DNA of 64,000 nucleotides from Cephalotus follicularis (lineage: Eukaryota > Streptophyta > Magnoliopsida > Oxalidales > Cephalotaceae), in contig BDDD01002124.1 in assembly GCA_001972305.1 (NCBI GenBank), positions 137,717-201,716 of the forward strand, given 5' to 3'. The notes below the pieces were generated by a model. That model saw only the letters and a program-made list of their open reading frames with translations, was not told the DNA's origin and did not search any database. Position 1 is the stretch's first letter; every line of letters begins with the position of its first letter. Position numbers and translations under genes: made by a program. Positions 41,081-52,333 of the stretch are shown one piece after another.

Positions 41081-43769
41081 TGTCACACCCCATTTTCTCA
41101 AGAGGACAACATTAAAGCGGTACGGCAATCAACACAACATAATTCAGCTTATGCGATAAAACGTATAAACAAAATCTTCAATAGCAGAGGCAAAACATGA
41201 AATAAGCTGAAATTTAAATATGTATCACGAATCCCATACTACCTGATACCCAAGAAGTTTGTATAAAACTCAACAACATAGTTGATCGCCCATAACGGAG
41301 CGTGATAAAACAGTACAGGATGAAGTAAACCACATTACAATAATCCAACTAACATAACCAATGTTCATTAATTCAGTACAAGAAATAAAAGAAACAATTC
41401 AGTCTTCTCCTTAAGTCTCCTTGCATGCTCCATGTCAAATCCACTCCATCAATCTGTTACAGTAGGGGTTATCCTTTGTCCTCACTCGGCTAAGTGAATA
41501 AACTCATAAATGCAGTCCGAGGTATATGATAATGAGTATCATGAATGAATGCATTATGATGTAGTACGGTATATATATATTGCAGTCTATATCCCGCAGT
41601 GTATACACGTATATAGTATATGCATGTTCACAATACAGGTATAACCTCGTAAGACTACATCAACACAAGCAGTAAGTATGTTCCAAAGGAACCAGACAAA
41701 CAAGTCGTCATGACCGTCGCCACCTCTTGGCCCCAACGTCATGCACCCTTACCGTATCCCCGTTTGCGAATGGTTTGGAATAAGTCCTCCGTACAGGTTG
41801 CTTAGCACGATGGCCAAACAATCAACAGGTTATTAGCACGGTGGCTAATAATCAACAAGCACAAACATTGTATAGTACAAGTCAAGCACTAACATATAAT
41901 TACTGGATCAAATATATTTGTTTAAAATATATTACTCCGTTCTCAGGTTGTGATAAGTTATAAAACTTAAAACAATACATTTTGAATTGTGTAACCAATC
42001 CTCTAAAACATTTATCCGTCTTTGGAAAATACTTTCCCCAGTCATTTCGAAAATATATATATTCATATGTTGACAATTATATATTTTCGTACAATAATGA
42101 TTATAATAATCATAAAAGCTTTTCAAAATGGTTAACACTTTTTAGAAATCAACCATAATGCAATTCACAGTAATAATGCAAACTTAGGCTCAGAACGTAT
42201 CTAGGATCGTTTCTAGAGTCGTTTCAGGTCTAGCGGGTCCCATCCGAGTGAGATTTTCCCAAACAGGAGGATAAGCGTCGATGCTTATTCCTAGGGCGTT
42301 GACGTCTTTACCCTAAGGTGCCAACATCTCGTATAATTATTCCCAGGCATTTTTGGGTCAAAGAGATCGATGCGTTTCCAAAGACGTCAATGTCTTTATG
42401 ATACTAGAAGGTATCAGTTCGCGAATCTTGATTCTAGGGGGAAGAATCTGGCCCCTAAACCCTCGTATGAGAAAAACTCACCCTCTCAAGGCGTCAGACA
42501 TGCTACTGGTTATCAGGATATGTAACCAGAACATCAATCCGTAAATAAACATGTAACCACGAGTGGCCAATTCACCATCTGCAGTAAACCTCACAGTTCT
42601 ATGAATACCTAGAAAAGGAGTCGATGTTTTTACTCAAACATCGATGTCTTTTTCATTCACACGCGAAGACATCGACGTCTTTAGGTAGACATCGACCTCT
42701 ATTCTGTTCGGAACGTCATTTCATAGTTTTAACACACAAGGTCATTACCCAAATCATCCATTACACAAACCAGTTCGAATATTCATGTAATTTGCACATG
42801 CATGTTCCCTCCGTACATCACAGTAGTCATTACAACAAGTCCAGAGATTACAATTCATCCATTAACATGTAATTCATCAATGGCATTCTTTGTCCTAAAA
42901 CTCAAAATGCATGTATAAGAATCATCACTTTCCCCTACCTTGTTGTTCCAAGTTAGGAAATGGAAAGTCCACCTCTTTGTGTTCCAAGTGCAGTAGCTCC
43001 AACTCGCCCAGGTTGCAATCCAGGAGCTCCAAGGTCCAAGCTCCAAGTGCTCAACAATGGTGGTTCTCTCTTCTCTCTGTCTTTCTATGTTCTGTCTCTT
43101 TCCTCACTATGTGTAGCTGAGAAGGAGGGGAAGAAAGAGGTGTTTTATACTGGCAGAAACCCTCCCCTTCTCTCTTGCTTCACATGTATCCATACACACC
43201 GATGCTCACCCCTCTCACCCTCTGATTTTTGGCTCTCATTCCATCTCTCTTCTGCAGGTTGCAGGTAAGGATGGCATATCCTCTTGCATGCACCAGGTGA
43301 AGAACACGTTTTGGAGCATGCCTGGCAACACACCAGCATGATCAACACGTTGCATTGTTCATGTCAAGGTGCCTGGATGATGCCTCAAAGTTGCCCCATT
43401 GCATGTTATTCTGTCAGTTCATAACGTGACAGATGTTGTTTTCAAAGGCGTCGACTTCTTTCCTTAGACATCGATGTCTTTTCCTCTTTCTTAAGAGGGT
43501 GTCGATGTCTTCACCCTACATCGACGTGCATGTCCATGCATTCACATGCATCTGGGTTCCCATAGGCGTCGACGTCTTTCCAAAGACATCGACGCGATTG
43601 TCCCAAAACTACGCCGTTTTTGGTTTTACATACACATTTCTTTTCCCAAACAATATATAGGGTTTGGAAAGCATCATTGGGGTTCAAATCTTCATCATTT
43701 CCATTAATTCAAGAATAAGATTACATCTTAAAACGAAACATTACAATAAAGTAAACCCCGGGTGTTACA
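41081..43769 (-). repeat. G3 5' LTR, copy B (about 2.7 kb, full length)
   Basis: It matches 9841-12537 end to end with scattered substitutions. Plus-strand limits are TGTCACACCCC and GGGTGTTACA. It contains the GTCGACGTC/ACATCGATGTC module at 42275-42395, 42618-42700 and 43448-43590. Confidence 0.92.
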
Positions 43770-44050
43770 ACCGTGCTGAGAGGGCCCGTGCGCAAGAGAC
43801 TCGACAAGCCTCTACACAGTCTAGAGCAACTCCATCGAAGTGGCAAGGTAGTGGTTCTCTGACAAAATTATCGAAGAATAGATCTCAGCAGACTACTACT
43901 TAAGGTACTCCTAGTCAGGGGAGTAATGCTAGATCTGGAACTTGTTCTTATTGTGGTCATATAGGCCATCAGCCGAAGCATTGTTGGGTGAAGAATGGAT
44001 TATGCTTAAGTTGTGGAGCATCTGGCCACTTGGCGAGGGATTGTCCAAAG
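43770..44050 (+). pseudogene. G2 gag C-terminal part with zinc knuckles
   Basis: Gag resumes after G3 with RAERARAQETRQAST and SKWQGSGSLTKLSKNRSQQT. A TAA at 43901 replaces an expected glutamine codon. Two CCHC knuckles follow: [14 protein letters not shown] and [14 protein letters not shown], both with intact C-x2-C-x4-H-x4-C spacing. Joined to 38051-38779 this completes the gag gene that G3 split. Confidence 0.9.
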
Positions 44051-45130
44051 GTTCAGACGACAGTACCCACTGGACCTGCTGGTAGTAGCGGTACTACAGC
44101 TGCACCTTCACAACGGAGAGATACCGGCAAAAGCATCATGAAAGGTAGAGTTTTTACCCATACTCAAACAGAAGCTCCGGAGTCTACTTCTGTTATCGGA
44201 GGTACATTGTATATTTATGTCTTTTCTGCTATAGTGTTATTGGATCTAGGAGCATCACATTCTTTTATTGCTTCCCGATTTGCATCATGTTTGGATATGA
44301 CCCCCCATTACATGCCATTTGTGTTGGATGTGAGTACTCCTGCTAGAGATTCCATGTGTATAGATTCTGTGTATAGGAATTTTGAGATTTCTATGGCAGG
44401 CATTCCGTTGTATGCGGATTTGATTGTGCTGCCCATTCATGATTTTGATGTCATCTTGGGTATGGATTGGTTGTTAGCTCATCGTGCTTACATGGACTGT
44501 TACAACAAGATAGTGAAGTTTTGCCTACCCGATGGTACCACATTCCAATTTGGGGGAGACAAAGGATTTTCTACACCGATTATATCCTTCACTCGCGCAA
44601 CAAAATATCTTGATGAGGGATGTGAAGGATATATGGCCTATGTGATTGACAGTAGGACGGATAAAGGATTGAGTCTTGTGGAAATTCCTGTTGTGAACGA
44701 ATTTCCTGATGTATTTCCTGCAAATTTGGTATTGTTATCGCCGAAGAGGAATATGGAGTTCATTATTGACCTTGTACCTGGTACAACTCCTATTTCTAAG
44801 GCACCGTACAGAATGGCTCCTGTAGAATTGATGGAGTTGAAAATACAATTGCAAGATTTGATTGACAAGGGCTTCGTTCGACCTAGTGTTTCCCCATGGG
44901 GTGCACCGGTTTTGCTTGTGAAGAAGAAAGATGGGTCGATGAGACTTTGTATTGACTATCTGATGCTGAATAAAGCAACGATGAAGAACAAGTATCCTCT
45001 TCCACATATTGAGGAATTGTTCGATCAGTTCCAAGGATCGAGGGTATTCTCTAGATTTGATTTGAGGTTGGGTTATCACCAGTTGAGGGTATGGGAAGGA
45101 GATATCGAAAAGACTGCTTTTCGAACATGA
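43988..45130 (+). pseudogene. G2 protease and RT N-terminal half
   Basis: A 380-codon frame starting in the second knuckle. The protease active site reads [16 protein letters not shown] (around residues 84-99; leucine replaces the usual Thr/Ser) and [14 protein letters not shown] follows. After the linker ([20 protein letters not shown]) the RT begins: [40 protein letters not shown] and [15 protein letters not shown]. The frame ends at a TGA where G3 has an arginine codon in TRYGHYEF. Two changes in otherwise invariant RT positions (DYLML for DYRML, LRLGY for LRSGY) show decay. Confidence 0.92.
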
Positions 45131-45550
45131 TATGGTCACTATGAGTTCTTAGTAATGCCGTTTGGCATTACAAATACATCGGCATCATTCATGTCATTGA
45201 TGAACGATGTATTATGACCATATCTGGATTAGTTTGTGGTTATATTGATTGATGACATATTGATATACGCAAGGGATGAGGAGGAACATGCACATCATCT
45301 GAGGTTAGTTTTGCAGATTCTCATATAGCAGCGGTTGTATGCGAAATTTGGCAAGTGTGAATTTTGGCTTGATCACATGATCTTTCTTGGTCACATAGTT
45401 TCTGGAGAAGGTTTGGCGGTGGATCTGTCGAAGACTGAGGTTGTCCGAGATTGGCCACAACTGAAGAATGTAACCAAGGTGAGTAGTTTCCTTGGATTGG
45501 CGAGTTATTATCGGAGATTCATCTAGAATTTTTGGAGAATTGCCACGCCG
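45131..45550 (+). pseudogene. G2 RT palm and thumb
   Basis: [12 protein letters not shown] and a catalytic box of form [10 protein letters not shown] remain readable, keeping both aspartates. Stops interrupt at VL*PYLD*FV (arginine CGA to TGA and glutamine CAG to TAG by comparison with G3) and again near 45327. The thumb is open from 45335 (LYAKFGKCEFWLDHMIFLGH, SSFLGLASYYRRFI) and ends at another CAG-to-TAG stop. Confidence 0.9.
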
Positions 45551-46129
45551 TTGACACGATTCACCCAGAAGAAGACCTTGTTTATCTGGGATGAGGATTG
45601 TGAGGCTAGTTTCCAGGAATTGAAGGATCGGTTAATTTTCGTTGTAATTTTGGCATTACCTGAGGGTAATGTGGATTTTGTAGTCTATAACGATGCTTCG
45701 GGTAAAGGATTGGGTTGCGTATTGATGCAACGTGGTAGGGTGATTGCTTATGCTTCCCGGAATCTGAAACCTTATGAAGAAAATTACCCGACCCATGATC
45801 TCGAACTGGTTGTGATTGTGTTTGCTCTTCAGAAATGGAGGCATAATTTCTATGGTTCACATTTTGAGATATTTACTAATCACAAGAGTTTGAAGTATCT
45901 ATTCTGCCAAGATGAGTTGAATATGAGGCAGCATCGATGGGTTGAGTTCTTTAATGATTATTATTGTAGTATCCAGTACCATCATGGGAAAGTAAATGTT
46001 GTTGCTGATGCCTTAAGTCATAAAGCTATGTTAGCTAGTACGATGGTATCTCAGTGGAGAATGTTGGAGGATTTCCAAAGATGGATCCCATCTGCACGAT
46101 CACCTGGGATTTTTGTTGCTAGTCTTTGA
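45551..46129 (+). pseudogene. G2 RNase H
   Basis: A 192-codon frame: [60 protein letters not shown], then [20 protein letters not shown] and [15 protein letters not shown]. The first catalytic motif reads YNDAS rather than YSDAS and FTDHKSL is FTNHKSL, so an acidic residue is lost. It ends at a TGA where G3 has an arginine-type codon. Confidence 0.9.
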
Positions 46130-47476
46130 GCTCATCTAGCATTGCTTAGTGAGATTAAGAATGCTCAGATGTATGATCCTGAATTCCAGAAGATTCGAGA
46201 GAGTCTGGGATAGGAGTTTGATTTTTAGATACGTTTTGATGGTATACTGAGATTTCTGGGACAAGTGTGTCTTCCGAATGATGATGGATTGAAGGGTGAG
46301 CTACTTTATGAGGCTCATAAATCTTAGTACATCATACATTATGGTAGTACAAAAATGTATCAAGATATGAAGCGAAACTATTGGTGGTCCGGTATGAAGC
46401 GGGAGATTGCTGAGTGTGTTGCTAAGTGCTTGACTTGCCAATGGGTCAAGGTCGAACACCAGAGACCAGCAGGATTGTTGCAATCATTGCCAGTGGAGGA
46501 GTGGAAATGGGAACACGTGACTATGGATTTTGTTTATGGCTTTCCATTGACATGGAATCGTCATAATGCAGTGTGGGTCATTGTTGACAGACTCATGAAA
46601 TCATCTCACTTTCTACCTACACATGTTACTGATTCAACGAGCAAGTTGGCTCGGCTATATATTAAGGAGATTGTGAGACTGCATGATGTTCCTGTTAGTA
46701 TTGTGTGTGATTAGGATTCGATCTTCACTTCCAACTTTTGGAAGAGATTCCAGACAGCATTTGGGACGAAGCTAAATTTTAGCACAACTTTTTATCCGTA
46801 GATAGACGGACAGTCAGAGCGTACTATCCAGACTTTGTAAGATATGCTCCGAGCTTGTGTTATTGATTTTAGTGGTACTTGGGAAGACCATGTTCCCTTG
46901 ATAGAGTTTTCATACAACAATAGCTATCACTCGAGCATTGGTATGGCTCCGTATGAGGCTACAGAGAAAGTCAAGGTGATTAAAGAGAGACTACTTACAG
47001 CTCAGAGTCAGCAGAAGAGTTATGTCGATAGTGTAAAGAGGAGACCTTTGAATTTTGATATTGGAGATCATGTATTTCTGAAGGTTTGTCCTAGGAAGGG
47101 TGTACAAATATTTGGGAAGAGGGGAAAGCTAACTCCACGCTACATTTTTCCTTTTCAGATTCTTGAGAGAGTCAGGGAGGTGGCGTACCAGCTTGCTTTG
47201 CCTCCTGCATTGTCAAATGTACATGACATTTTCCATATTTCTATGCTACGAGGTTATATCCAAGATCCATCACATATCTTGGATTATGACTCGGTATCGG
47301 TGCAAGATGACCTTTCTTGCGAAGAATTGCCTGCGAGGATTCTGGATTGGAAGACTCAAGTGTTGAGGAACCGAACCATTCCTATGGTGAAGGTTCAACG
47401 GCAGTTCTATCAACCTGATGAAGCTATGTGGGAACATGAGGATGATGTCCGAGAACGTTACCCTCATTTGTTTTAG
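46130..47476 (+). pseudogene. G2 integrase and chromodomain-like tail
   Basis: The zinc-binding region ([30 protein letters not shown]) and core (HVTMDFVYGFPL, IVDRLMKSSHFLPTHV) are open from 46355 to 46714. Stops follow at VCD*DSIF, YP*IDGQSER and TL*DML. A deletion joins SIGMAPYEA directly to TEKVKVIKERLL, removing the LYGRKCRSP stretch. The C-terminal domain reads SYVDSVKRRPLNFDIGDHVF and HDIFHISMLRGYIQDPSHIL, ending with DEAMWEHEDDVRERYPHLF. The tail is of Tekay type. Confidence 0.9.
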
Positions 47477-47502
47477 GAATGTTAAAATTCAAGGACAAAT
47501 TC

Positions 47503-47519
47503 TTTGAAGTGGGGAGGAT
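47503..47519 (+). other. Polypurine tract of G2
   Basis: TTTGAAGTGGGGAGGAT directly before the LTR start TGTAACACCC, preceded by the usual AAGGACAAATTCT signature. Confidence 0.88.
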
Positions 47520-50136
47520 TGTAACACCCGGAATTTCCATTAATGTATTATTGTAATTTCTCTTGTAATCTTATGGAGAATTAATGAGAATTATGGATTT
47601 TTTACTTAATGTTGAATTTTGAATGGAAAGTGTTAAGAGTGCGAGGTTGAATTAAAAAATGTAAAGGAAAGAGACGCTTGAGCGTCGACGAAAAGAGGTA
47701 GCGTCGATGCCAAGCAACAATGAGACGCGCTTAAGGCTTTTTGCCTTAAGGCGTTGATGCCAAGTAGTGACATCGATTCCCATTGATTGGGAACTAAAGA
47801 GATAAGCGTTAACGGGATTCATGGAACCTGTTAGCGCTGAGAAGAATGGTCAACGCGTCAACACCTAAGGGTTGACGTCAACGCCAAAACTGTCGGTAGA
47901 ATAAGTTCAAACACTGACAGAAGATGCGTGGAAGATAAGTTTAGGAAACTTTATCTCTTCCCCATGATCTGCAATGACATAAAGGAAGAAAAGAAGTGGT
48001 GTGCGTACAGGCAGCAGAGAGAAGAAATAGAGAAAGAGATGCATGGCGCCTAGCATGCGGGTGAAGGAGAGAGAGAGAGAGAAACTCCTCCATAAAGCAC
48101 ACCTCTCCTGTCTCCTCCAACCTGCACCAAAAGAGAAAGAGAAAGGAGAAAGAAGCCGAGAGAAACCGGAGAAGAAGGAGGAGAAGATAGCCACTTTCTC
48201 CATTGTTTAACTTGGAATCTCGGACGCTCGAATCAGGAGTGGAGCCGAGCTCGAACTTGGAGCTACTACGCCGAACCTTGGAGCTCGAAAACTACGGGTC
48301 GGTAAAGCTTGAAGAGGTGGACTTTGATTCCTAACCTTGAATCAGAGGTAGGGACTATATACTTGCATTTTTTAGTTCAAAAATAGTGGACACTCATTTG
48401 GTGAAATGCATGAATGTTGGATTGTGACTGTACATTTTGAGGTTTGCCATAACCTGTATGCATGGTATGATTTGGTATGAAAATGGATTGATTTGCATGT
48501 GTTGTACGCATGATTCGTACTGGTTTGAGACGCTGATGTGATTCTGACAATTTTCTGGTTCACTACGCATTGACGCCTAGAGGAAAAGACGTCGACGCCT
48601 TGGCATGTTATACAGGGAAGAAGACACTTTAAGCGTCGACGCCATGAAGTGACGTTGATGCCTAGAGATAATGCACTGGCACTTAAGGTTCCTACCTTAT
48701 ATCGTCGATGCCAAAAAGAGATAGACGTTGATGCCTATGGTTCGTGCCTTATAGTGTTGACGCAAAGGAACGAAGCACTAACGCCTAAGAGACTATTATA
48801 CACATTAACGCCTAGGTTATGCGTTGACGTTGTAAAGACCCCGACCCGAGTCCACTCTATGCTCAAAGCGAGCTCCGAAGATCGGTGCGTTACGTGGGTG
48901 TGACCTTTGACCGTCAAATCGTTTAACCATTTAACGATCAGTTTCATATCATTTAATCTTGACTTAGATTTAAAACCTAACATTATTACTCAATAACTTC
49001 ACAGGATCACATATGCTTACATCTTTGAACACCAATTTCAAAATGTCATATTCTCATTATCATGATCGTTTCTAATACTTTTGCATATGTACATCACTTA
49101 ACATGTAACCTTTTACAGCGAAAAAACATAAACTTATCACATCAAAAAACAATCATATACTCACCTTTATCATTAACTTCTCATACTCTCAAGTATGTTC
49201 AATAACTTTTGATATCATTATCTTACATAAAAACATCATAACCTATAGCATTTGTTTCTATACATTCACATCTATATATCGTCTATCATAAAATATTACA
49301 CAGCAGAAAACATTAACATATGACATTAAAACATAACTTCATAGCACATCATACTTCCTTTCCTTACACTTGTTTTGCGAACTTCTTCTAAAGCTCGCAA
49401 CTTCACGTTCAACGTTTCCTGGAAGAATTGTTTGAAAACAATACATTGAAAGGAGTGAGCTTTAAAGAGCCCAGTAAGAATCATAGTCATAAAACGTTAT
49501 CGAAACCCGTTATTTTTGATAATCTTTATCAAAACGTTTCCAGTTCATACATTTCAAAATATATTTGAAAATCATCTTCTAGTTTTATAAAACCAGAACA
49601 TTGTACTATCGAAATCCATTTTTTGGATAACTTTCATAAAATCAGAACATTTCTAAAATCATGCATTTTCGGGTGTATAACACTGACATGCTTGAAAATA
49701 ATCAAAATCGTTTTCCAATCATATTTTCTTTTGATTTGTATCACAGTCACACTTGAAAACATCAGTAAAATCATTTTCTTCACATTCATAAACAAAACAT
49801 CTTTAAAACCCTTTTTCTGTTCATATCTCATGAAACAGAACATTTCATAAAACTTAATGGTCGTGAACCTTTAATGAACCCTTTTACACCGCTTCACCGG
49901 GACATTGTGCACTCCCCGATTACTATCCTTACATCACATGCATGTCCGCGAGCACTTTACGCTCCATTAGCATTAATCCATCTCAAATTATTTCCCTTGG
50001 TTCATTCATTAATCTTTACGAGATTAATCCTCACTAGATCACAATCCAGTAGTTGTTCATGTCATAAATTCATTTCATAAAACATTTCTTAATACTTTGA
50101 GTGACCAGCTCAAAGCAATCATAACACATATCACTT

Positions 50137-50312
50137 CATTTGAGTAATCAACTCAAATGCATTCATAAATCAATTCTCATCATTTGAGTACTTAACTCAA
50201 ATGCATTCATAAAACATTTCTCTTCATTTGAGTAGTTAGCTCAAATGCATTCATAAAACATTTCTCTTCATTTGAGTAATTAACTCAAATGCATTCATAA
50301 AATCATTTCATA
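50137..50312. repeat. Four 44-bp tandem repeats containing a TTTGAGTAATTAACTCAAA palindrome
   Basis: Units start at 50137, 50181, 50225 and 50269, a period of exactly 44. Each holds CATTTGAGTA, a few bases, then ACTCAAATGCATTCATAAA. Related degenerate CTTTGAGTGA...CTCAAAGC units continue to about 50350 and 50490 and also occur near 50095. Confidence 0.9.
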
Positions 50313-51217
50313 AATCTTTCTTAATACCTTGAGTGATCAGCTCAAAGCATTCATAAAAAATCATTGTAAAACATTTCCGAAACTGTTTTTCCATATAGAA
50401 ACCTTCATTTCATTTCCTTTCACAACCCATAAAGCATTTTCATTACTTTGAGTAATTTAACTCAAAACATTTATAAAACAGCTTTGCATAACTTTTCTAA
50501 AATAGATATTTCATATACAAAAAATCACTTTCATAGAAAACTTAAAACATAAAAATTAAATTAGACATCTCAACAAATTCATAGTGATCAAAATCATAAA
50601 ATTCCATTGAGAAACGAAGCTGGAATAAGTTTTTAAAGTTGCAGTTTCCTTTTGAAAACAGGACCTGAGCCGTGGAAGCAAACGGGGCTTTTCATCAAGA
50701 ATTCGACAGAATTTCGATATTCATAAAACATAAAAGTTAAAGTACACATCTTAAGGTTTTCAAAACATTCAACCATTTGAAATTTCATATAGAAACGAGC
50801 AAGATATAAATAAAACAATCTGCGACATAATTTTGAAGTAAAACAGAGGAATAACTTTGATAAAATGGGTATATAATCTCCTTACCTCACTTGATCTCCT
50901 TCTCTTCTTCTCTCCCAAGCATCCTCCTCTCCAAGCTCAGCAGAAAGCTAACCATTCTTCAGCTGAAATTGCACATACATATAGAGGAGAGGCAAACTTG
51001 GAGGCCAAGCTTGCATGGTGTCATCCATGACCTCACCCATGTGAGTTTGCCTCCTAGTTGCCCATGTGATGGAATTCCTTCCATCCAGTTGATGCCACAT
51101 GCCCTTTTCTAGAAAAATATCATAAGTCTTCCTTCACTTGCTTGACACGTGTCCCTCGAACAATTTAATTCCTCCAAAACGGGATAAAAAGCTAGAATTA
51201 TATACCTGACACAGGGC

Positions 51218-51455
51218 AAAGCGTTGACTCTTTGTCCTTAAGCGTCGCCGGTCACGGCCTTATACCGAGTTCTTCAAATCATATCCTGACTAAAGTGCTG
51301 ATGCTTTCCTACAAAGCATCTCCGCTTTAAGTCTCGTCCAGGTCAACTTCAACACTAGATCTCAAAGCGTCGAAGCTTACATTTGGAGCTCCGTCGGTTG
51401 CCTCCAAAGCGTTGACTCTTTACCTGGAACCGTCGGTGCTTAAGCCATTTCAACT
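51218..51455. repeat. GCGTCGACGC module cluster in the S1 LTR
   Basis: Variants include AAAGCGTTGACTCTTTG, TTAAGCGTCGCCGG, AAAGTGCTGATGCTTT, AAAGCATCTCCGCTTTA, AAAGCGTCGAAGCTTA and a second AAAGCGTTGACTCTTT. The short S1 copy has AAAGCGCCGACGCTTT at 8992-9007. Confidence 0.75.
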
Positions 51456-52333
51456 CAAAACAAAAGTCAAATTCCATTTTTCTTCCAGGGGCGCTGCCCC
51501 CGAGCCCCTGCCTCCTGGTAGTGGGACCCCCCCTCCGCTCACCGGGGAACGGAACCCCCGAACCGCCCAAGCGTAGGGTCATACTCCGGGTCCCTTGAAA
51601 TATTTTCCAATTACACAATAGCAATCATCTTTCCATAATTAACATCTTTAATGGAAATTCGGGTCATTACAAACGCCTAGAAGGATTTCCATTCGCGTAG
51701 ACGCATAAGTTATACATTGACCCTTAAGAGGACTGATATGCGCGTTGACGCCCAAAAGGAACACGATGACACCAAAAGGGTCTATTTTGCATTCCAGCAT
51801 ATGTTTGCTTGCATAACTATTGTGGATTGAATTGTGAATTGAAATGTGATTTGTTTCTAAAGTGTTTTACCATTTTAGAAGTGCATACATGATTTTGTGA
51901 CAAATCATTATTTTATACGAAAATGTATATTTTGACAAAAGTATATTTTCAAAGGATTGAAAGCTATTTGAAAAGATTGAAACATTATTTCAAGGATTGT
52001 TATACATTTTGAAAATGTATTATTCAAGTATTTTATAACTTATAAACTACTTGGAAATGGGTTGATTTTGTATTGATTGATGGATTGTGATTTGGATTGA
52101 TGCCGCGCTAGCTTGCATGACAGAGATGTCATTGACGGCTAGGGGCGGGTTGTAGACTATGGGTCAGGAGTTGGCTAGGGACACCCAAAACATTAAGATT
52201 ACTAAACACAGAGTGCAAGTAGCCTGATTGCTGAACACTGAGTGCGAGCAACCTTGGATTGTATATTAACCCGATTCGAGTTGTCCGGAGACAGGGCTTA
52301 GTTAGGTGCACAACGTCGGGGCCAAGAGATGGC

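Larger units (their letters stand above)
38780..43769 (-). mobile_element. G3 copy B: internally deleted Ty3/gypsy element in the G2 gag
   Basis: On the minus strand it reads full 5' LTR, primer-binding site, gag, zinc knuckle and protease, then jumps at 39457 into the outer part of its 3' LTR. RT, RNase H, integrase and most of the 3' LTR were deleted (about 5 kb by comparison with copy A). Target sites are ACCGT on the right (43770-43774) and AGCGT on the left (38775-38779); copy A keeps ACCGT on its left. The same insertion therefore predates the duplication. Confidence 0.92.
48831..51671 (-). mobile_element. S1 solo LTR, long form (2.84 kb)
   Basis: Plus-strand ends are TGTAAAGACCCCGACCC and AATTCGGGTCATTACA. 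On its own strand it therefore starts TGTAATGACCCGAATTTCC, resembling the G2 LTR start. The flanks GACGT (48826-48830) and AACGC (51672-51676) fit a once-identical GACGC target, each with one change. Its first 650 bases match the short S1 copy at 8882-9691 reverse-complemented, as do its last 170. No coding sequence was found. It includes a 44-bp repeat array, a module cluster at 51218-51455 and a GC-rich block at 51486-51580. Confidence 0.85.

Noticed and set aside
47907-48203. 98-codon minus frame in the G2 3' LTR
   Set aside because: Same microsatellite-driven artefact as at 5831 and 35733, with no conserved start.
50137-50490. Regular repeats considered as a CRISPR-like array
   Set aside because: Units are contiguous tandem copies without unique spacers, in a plant LTR.
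51355-51624. 89-codon minus frame with a GC-rich, glycine-rich middle in S1
   Set aside because: The GC block GGGGCGCTGCCCCCGAGCCC is a non-coding feature of many plant LTRs. The frame is absent from the short S1 copy and has no motif.
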